Under the pieces are notes generated by a model that saw only the letters and a list, made by a program, of their open reading frames with translations, searched no databases and was not told the DNA's origin. From Brasenia schreberi (Eukaryota; Streptophyta; Magnoliopsida; Nymphaeales; Cabombaceae): a DNA stretch of 64,000 bases. This document shows positions 58,985 to 64,000 of this stretch, one piece after another (position 1 is the first letter of the stretch; every line of letters starts with the position of its first letter). The DNA lies in the NCBI GenBank assembly GCA_036023115.1, contig JAYKKT010000079.1:10965501-11029500 (forward strand), written 5' to 3'. The position numbers and the translations under genes are program-made.

Positions 58985-60564
58985 AGAACCCATTAACATC
59001 TGTTAGTTCTCCATCTAATTTGTTTATTTGAGCATTAGACCCAAAAAAAAAATTGATTCACACTTCACTCACACACGGACTAACACTCCATAACATTTTC
59101 AAGAATTTTAGACGTGGGTAAGGTAATGAATAAAATTACGAAAACCGAAATAAAACATGTCTACATTGCACATCCTGTAATAGAGCCTAGGTAAAACTCC
59201 CTTAACTCTATCTGAAGTGATCCAAAAATCTTACCAATGATCCTGTTGAAAAGCCGATTACCATAACTTTCTAGCATGATCAATTTCATAAAATTCCAAT
59301 AGGCATTTCTTTAAGCCTCTATATTTCTATCATAGGATTTGTCCCGAGTACTGGGAAATTCATTGATTTAATTCTGTTCATCCATAGAACCCAAAACAAA
59401 AACAAAAATATCTCAATAAACTTCAGACATTCACTTATCTCAAGTACATTTTTGAGGATTTTTGGAGATCGAGAGACACTAAAAAAATTAAGAACATCCG
59501 TTGTTAGAAAAAGAGTTGTTTTTGCTTTTCATATTTGAACCTAAAATTTTGTCAAGGGAAAGATCACATGATTTTGGAAAGGCTTTTAAATTGAAAACTT
59601 GTTTCGAAAATATATTGGATCCTAAGACAATTTTTCAATCGTCTAAGCTGACCCTTGGGCATTGGTTGAAGAAGACCTACATTGAAAATAACTTGCTTGT
59701 CAACATTCACCAAGAAGTCAGAAATCAAACTTTGCAAGTTTTAGAAAACTTGCTAGCATGCTAGAGCAATCGTATTTATGAATTGAATTTCAAGTCTCTT
59801 CATAGGCTTTGAAATTAAATTCTCATCTACAATAATATTTGGGAGCCATTGTCTTAGTCATTGTAAAATCAAGGGGGAGTATTCCAAAATTCATGCCAAA
59901 GTCCATCGATAAGAGAACCCCTCACTTATTTGAGATTCAGTTTCTTCTACCCCAATATAGGTCGTATCTTATACCTTTTCATCTCCCTATGCTTAATTAT
60001 ATTATCATCTCTTCTTCCCTTTGCATAAAACAAAATTTTTAGCTTTTAAAAAATAAATAGGTCCATCCGACCGAATTGAAATGTAATCCACAAAAATTAA
60101 AGCATAAGAAAATGAAATAATCAAGAAAATTATCAGAATAACATAAGCATAGAGGAGATTAGGGGATATAAGATCTTAAAATGTATATTGGGGTAGAAAT
60201 AACTATTAATGAAACACATAAAAGACACCCAAAAGCATGAAAAAAATTGGATAGCATAACTCCTCAAATATTACGTCAACAATGGAGACATAAGCTCTTT
60301 AACTACAACCTTTTTGAATTGAATGAAAAGGAATAAGAAAGCAATGAAAAAGGAGAAGGAAAGAGTGAACCTGAAGACTCGAAAGAAGCCCTCAGAACTT
60401 GGAGGCCGGCTACATGGGAAGGGGCGACTCCCTTCTCTCTTTATCTCTCTCTTTCTCTCTCTCTCTTTCTTTCCCTGTCTAGCTACTGGAATTCTTCTTG
60501 ATTTTCTCCCCTAAAATTAGCACCCCAAGCCCCCTATTTATAGTTTTCAAGGGGGGCTCTAGAC
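58985..60564. other. Probable LTR-derived intergenic DNA
   Basis: No gene is visible. The right part (60390-60560) has a CT-rich run at 60427-60477 and CTATTTATAG at 60533-60542, which reads on the minus strand as a TATA box. These are the same ingredients, in the same order, as the gypsy LTR leader at 29960-30120. A truncated or solo gypsy LTR in minus orientation is possible, but no partner copy is in the window. Confidence 0.35.
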
Positions 60565-63179
60565 TATGTCACACGGGTGCGGGTGCGGGTGCGGGTGAGG
60601 GATACGGCAAATTTCGAAAATTTTGGGTGCGGCGACACGGCTAGGGTATATAATATTATATATATTATATATTCAACTAATTCAAGTTAGAAGCTTACAA
60701 CTAGTGAGACATCCATTAACATAAGAATATGACGACAACAATAAGTATACAACTTTATATTAAAGCAAAACAAGTAAAGAACTACATATGTCATATCAAC
60801 AATATTATCATAATATCATTTATCAACTATGAACAATATTAATGTTTGACAAATGAAATGAAGTAATGAACATGTACCTGATAAATTATAGATCTTTAGT
60901 ATCAACAATATCATCAACTGAAAGGACTATTGGATCAGTGAGTTCCATATTAAGAGTATGCAAATCTTGGTTGTCATCTAAGTGTTATTCCTCTAGATTT
61001 GCATCCCAATATTTTGATGCTCCTTCACTGAAATATATTCAAATAAATAACAAGAAAAGATCAACAATAATCATCATGATGCAAGCAAAGAAAACAATTT
61101 TGAAAGATTAGTAATTTTTATCTGTACTCAACATTAGATCGTGAAACCAATCTCAGATTTGAATGAACATAAACCAAGTCTTCAGCACGACTAGATTGTT
61201 CCTTTTGATATTGTGAATTTGAGAATATGTACTCCAATTTCTTTCACAACAAGAAAAAGTAGAAGGTTGAGATAATAATTTTGATGCAAGCTTTTGAAGA
61301 AGAGGCATCTCAAATCCATAACATGCCCACCAATCTAGTGGATCTTGATGATCCCTTGCTTCGAGTGCTTCTAGTGAATCAAGTCTAGCACAAGAAAACT
61401 TTCCATATTCAGAATTTACTTGCCTAAGTAGGTATGAGTTACGATAAATCCTTCCCAAACACATTTGCCTATTCTTTGCTATTTATGGATCTTGATTAGG
61501 AGGACAATGCCCAATGCTCTCATGCAACCATTTCTTCCCATAATATCTTGGATTTAAAGAATGTGCTAAACAATGCAAGGGAGTGTTACTTTTGTCCCAT
61601 CTTGAAACTAATATAGAATGGATATGATCATAAAATGCTGATGTCTCATGAAGTTCTTTTCCCTCATGCTTCAAAATTATTGACTCAACTTTTTCAATTA
61701 TAGTATCCCACATTTCATAAACTTTATGAAGCATTGATTCATCTTTATCAACTTCTCTCAACATTTCCCACATAGGCTCTGTGAATTCAAGAAAATATGA
61801 TACCTTGTCCCACCATAAATCATTAAGAATAACAATCTTCACTGCTTGGGCCCTTGTTTGATCTTCAACCTTGTTACCACAATATGCATCCTAGCTTGGA
61901 TCAGTAACCATCTGAACCAATGATGTCTTTATTGTGTTGAATCTTTTTACCATTACAATCAAAGAAGCAAAACGTGTTTCTGCAACCTTCAACAACTTTA
62001 AATGAGAATGTCTATTGAATATCACTGAAATTAAATGGTGATTCATTAAAAAATTCCTTATCTTCATACAATCTGCTGCCATATCTTCAATCCATGAACA
62101 CAATTCATATGTACGAAGATTATCTTTATCTTCTGATGGTTTACATATACAAGAAAGAGCCAAATTTAAACTGTATAAGGTGTCCAAAAAATGTGTGGAT
62201 AATCACCTTCCAAACTTAACCCTGCACTTTTGTAATTAGTTGCATTATCAGTGATTATTTGTACAACATTATCTGGTCCAACATTTTTAATAACTTTTAT
62301 AAATAAATCTTTCAAGTATCCTGTAGTTTTAATTTCTCCAGATGCATCAACCAACTTCAAAAATATTGACTCACTAATTGAATAAGCAATGAAATTAATG
62401 AGTGGACGCCTTTGAATATCACTCCATCCATCAGAAACGATAGAAACACCATTAGTTTCTCATGAAAACTTCTTATGTTCTAAAAGTCTTTCAATATTGA
62501 CTTTTTTTTTTTTAAGAATAATGATTCGTAATTTTTCAGAACTTGGAGGAACATAACCATGTAAATTACAATTAGCCAATGAAGTGACAAGATCTTTCCA
62601 ATTTGGATTTCTTGCTACATTAAAGGGAAGTGAACTTGAAAAGAAAAATCTTCCAACCTTTCTATCCATCTCCTCCCTTCTAACTACATTAAATGATTTT
62701 TCAATTGCTCTTCCTCTAAAACCTTTAAATTCACTTTGCATTAACTTTTTTTTCTTTTCTGCATCTTCTTTGTATCCACCAAATAATAGAATATTTGTTC
62801 ATTTTTCACTCCTTTCGTTATTCTTTTCATACTTATCTTGTTTTTTTATTAATTGTTTTCGTAAATCCTCATCTACATTCGGACATGCTCTTATACTATA
62901 TTTTGATAATTTTAAAAGATGTGCCTTCACTCTGGTATATGATCCTGTAAATTTCATGTTGTAAAATTTACACATAAAATGTGTATTACCTCCACCACCT
63001 TTGTATAATTCTCCCTTTTGTACGTGCATCTACAATGGTGCATTATCACGAGGTATTGAAGGTTTTGAAACTTTTGTTGTTGATCCTGAACTTGAAGAAG
63101 GAATACTTCCACCAGAACTCCCAGTATGGCCAATACCAATTGAATTTGATACTCCTTTTCCTTTTCTATTGTCGGCCAT
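60565..63179 (-). mobile_element. hAT-superfamily DNA transposon 2, decayed, right end not found
   Basis: The 3' terminus lies at about 60565-60650 with a GGGTGC tandem run (GGGTGCGGGTGCGGGTGCGG) and GGTGCGGCGACACGGC, a high-GC block in AT-rich surroundings that is typical of terminal regions in this type of plant hAT. The transposase pseudogene follows on the minus strand. No matching inverted repeat was found between 63180 and 64000, so the 5' end is lost or too diverged. Confidence 0.7.
61153..63179 (-). pseudogene. BED zinc finger / DUF659 / hATC transposase pseudogene (hAT 2)
   Basis: The start MADNRKGKGVSNSIGIGHTG is at 63179. The BED region reads HFMCKFYNMKFTGSYTRVKA with His and CP following; the second zinc Cys is replaced by Tyr (C-K-F-Y). 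DUF659 follows (REEMDRKVGRFFFSSSLPFN, NPNWKDLVTSLANCNLHGYV, then GVSIVSDGWSDIQRRPLINF). The catalytic middle has TDNATNYKSAG and RFASLIVMVKRF. The C-terminal hATC has DWWACYGFEMPLLQKLASKL and CCERNWSTYSQIHNIKRNNL. Against one continuous reading there are five in-frame stops (near 63030, 62799, 62460, 61891 and 61483) and one frameshift near 62170. It is much better preserved than hAT 1. Confidence 0.92.
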
Positions 63180-63738
63180 TTTTAAGATCAACTCAATTCG
63201 CAATTTCACAATCTGTTTCGAAAAACAAAATATCAAAAACAACAAATAAGAGATGGAGTTAGTCATAAAATTAAAAACAACTTGTAATATAAAACAAATC
63301 TAGAGTTTACAAGTATTCATATTTGTTTGAAAACTTTGAACAGGCATCCCTTCTCTATTACACGTTTTTGTTTTTTTGAGCTAATGCTCTTAGTATTCAT
63401 GTTAGAGGAACATTCAATCCACCACAAAGTTTACAGAGAAAACCAAATCGTATAAACAATGACGTTAGGATCATTGATAAAGATAAAGCATGAAGTAGTA
63501 GTAACACAATCAGCAAAGCACATATCAACACACAACATACTATTGCAGCTAACTTATTATGAATGTATATGTCCAAGACGTTAGAAGAATGAATGTATAT
63601 GTCCAACATGTTAGAAGAATGAATGCAACCTCAAATGAATAAACGTGTGCCCCTTGAAAATGGATGAAAATGATGCTACATAAAAGCCACGGTTTAAATC
63701 TGATTTCACGGAACGTACTTTTTTATCGATGTTTGCAG
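63180..63738. other. Intergenic between hAT 2 and the V-ATPase exon fragment
   Basis: No gene is visible. It contains a direct repeat of about 33 bp (GAATGTATATGTCCAA-ACGTTAGAAGAAT type) at about 63559-63591 and 63592-63624 with two to three differences. The right end is a pyrimidine-poor stretch leading to a TTTGCAG acceptor at 63732-63738. Confidence 0.5.
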
Positions 63739-63804
63739 CTTGTCGGCAAAGATGCATTGGCAGAATCTGATAAGATCATACTTGAGACAGCTAAGCTTCT
63801 TAGG
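63739..63804 (+). pseudogene. V-type H+-ATPase catalytic subunit A, exon fragment
   Basis: After a TTTGCAG acceptor the frame reads LVGKDALAESDKI then ILETAKLLR, 22 residues that match a highly conserved C-terminal segment of V-ATPase subunit A (VHA-A), where the usual text is ..DKITLETAKLLRED. The similarity stops sharply after Arg: the conserved EDYLAQNAF continuation is missing and the sequence becomes AT-rich. The 15-base word GGCAGAATCTRATAA occurs at 63758 inside the exon and again at 63803 where homology ends, which hints at a repeat-mediated break. Known role of the full protein: ATP hydrolysis in the vacuolar proton pump. This piece alone cannot function. It may be a captured or dispersed exon, or part of a degraded gene continuing beyond the window. 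Confidence 0.6.
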
Positions 63805-63925
63805 CAGAATCTAATAAACGTGTTGCAGTATGTTGTGTGTTGATATATGCTTTGATAAACATGCACAGGAAAAAAGATATGAAGAGAGTGACAGTTAGCA
63901 CCTGACTTTTTCTTTCACCTTTCAG

Positions 63926-63989
63926 GGCCTCTGCAAGAGGCGAATCGCGGGCAAGAGGAACACGTACACGGCCACTGCAAGATATTTGA
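63926..63989 (+). other. Exon-like GC-rich segment of unknown identity at right edge
   Basis: A pyrimidine tract and TTTCAG acceptor (63916-63925) precede a GC-rich open stretch. In one frame it encodes ASARGESRARGTRTRPLQDI and then TGA. The base composition contrasts with the AT-rich surroundings. I do not recognise the peptide. It could be a last exon of an unseen gene or chance. Confidence 0.2.
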
Positions 63990-64000
63990 CTCATGTAGGG

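Noticed and set aside
63559..63624. 33-bp direct repeat as part of a CRISPR-like array
   Set aside because: There are only two adjacent units without spacers, in a plant nuclear context. It is a simple tandem duplication.

Overview
This is AT-rich nuclear DNA from a flowering plant, probably not a grass. The species cannot be named from the sequence. The evidence is a spliced plant-type gene with GT-AG introns and a dense layer of plant transposable elements: RTE-clade LINEs, Ty1/copia and Ty3/gypsy elements with plant-type primer sites, BED/DUF659 hAT transposases and a plant-mobile-domain relict. No bacterial operons, CRISPR arrays, rRNA genes or tRNA genes were seen.

Layout. 1-6480: AT-rich, no recognisable gene. 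6640-9078: the one apparently intact gene, a four-exon FLX-like (FLOWERING LOCUS C EXPRESSOR-like) coiled-coil protein of 286 residues, with a 5'-truncated LINE in intron 2. 9880-13380: a minus-strand copia element whose reverse transcriptase core is deleted. 13380-16645: a near full-length minus-strand RTE LINE abutting that element. 16646-20600: non-coding, with an 80-bp tandem duplication and a possible short LTR-like pair. 21337-22639: minus-strand gypsy gag/protease relict. 25550-28080: plus-strand plant-mobile-domain relict lying antisense to the end of a gypsy polyprotein. 28808-36180: decayed gypsy element bounded by about 2-kb direct repeats, with only scraps of pol left. 37260-37510: possible SINE. 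39962-44710: an old minus-strand LINE split by a younger plus-strand LINE of the same family, with an 18-bp target duplication. 47531-49237: LINE 3' scrap, degenerate plus-strand copia, and a LINE internal fragment fused to its end. 50635-53715: a decayed hAT whose ends are rich in GATAC/GTATC words. 53720-58984: a nearly complete but dead minus-strand copia element with LTRs, primer site and polypurine tract. 60565-63179: a second hAT pseudogene on the minus strand. 63739-63804: an exon-like piece of the vacuolar H+-ATPase catalytic subunit A gene.

How it fits together. The window is a transposon graveyard next to one working gene. Insertion order can be read in places (LINE into LINE, LINE into an FLX intron). 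All transposon reading frames carry stops or frameshifts, so none looks autonomous now. I found no convincing new biological system. The most unusual items are the nested LINE pair, the antisense plant-mobile-domain/gypsy arrangement, the GATAC-rich hAT ends and the V-ATPase exon fragment at the right edge.
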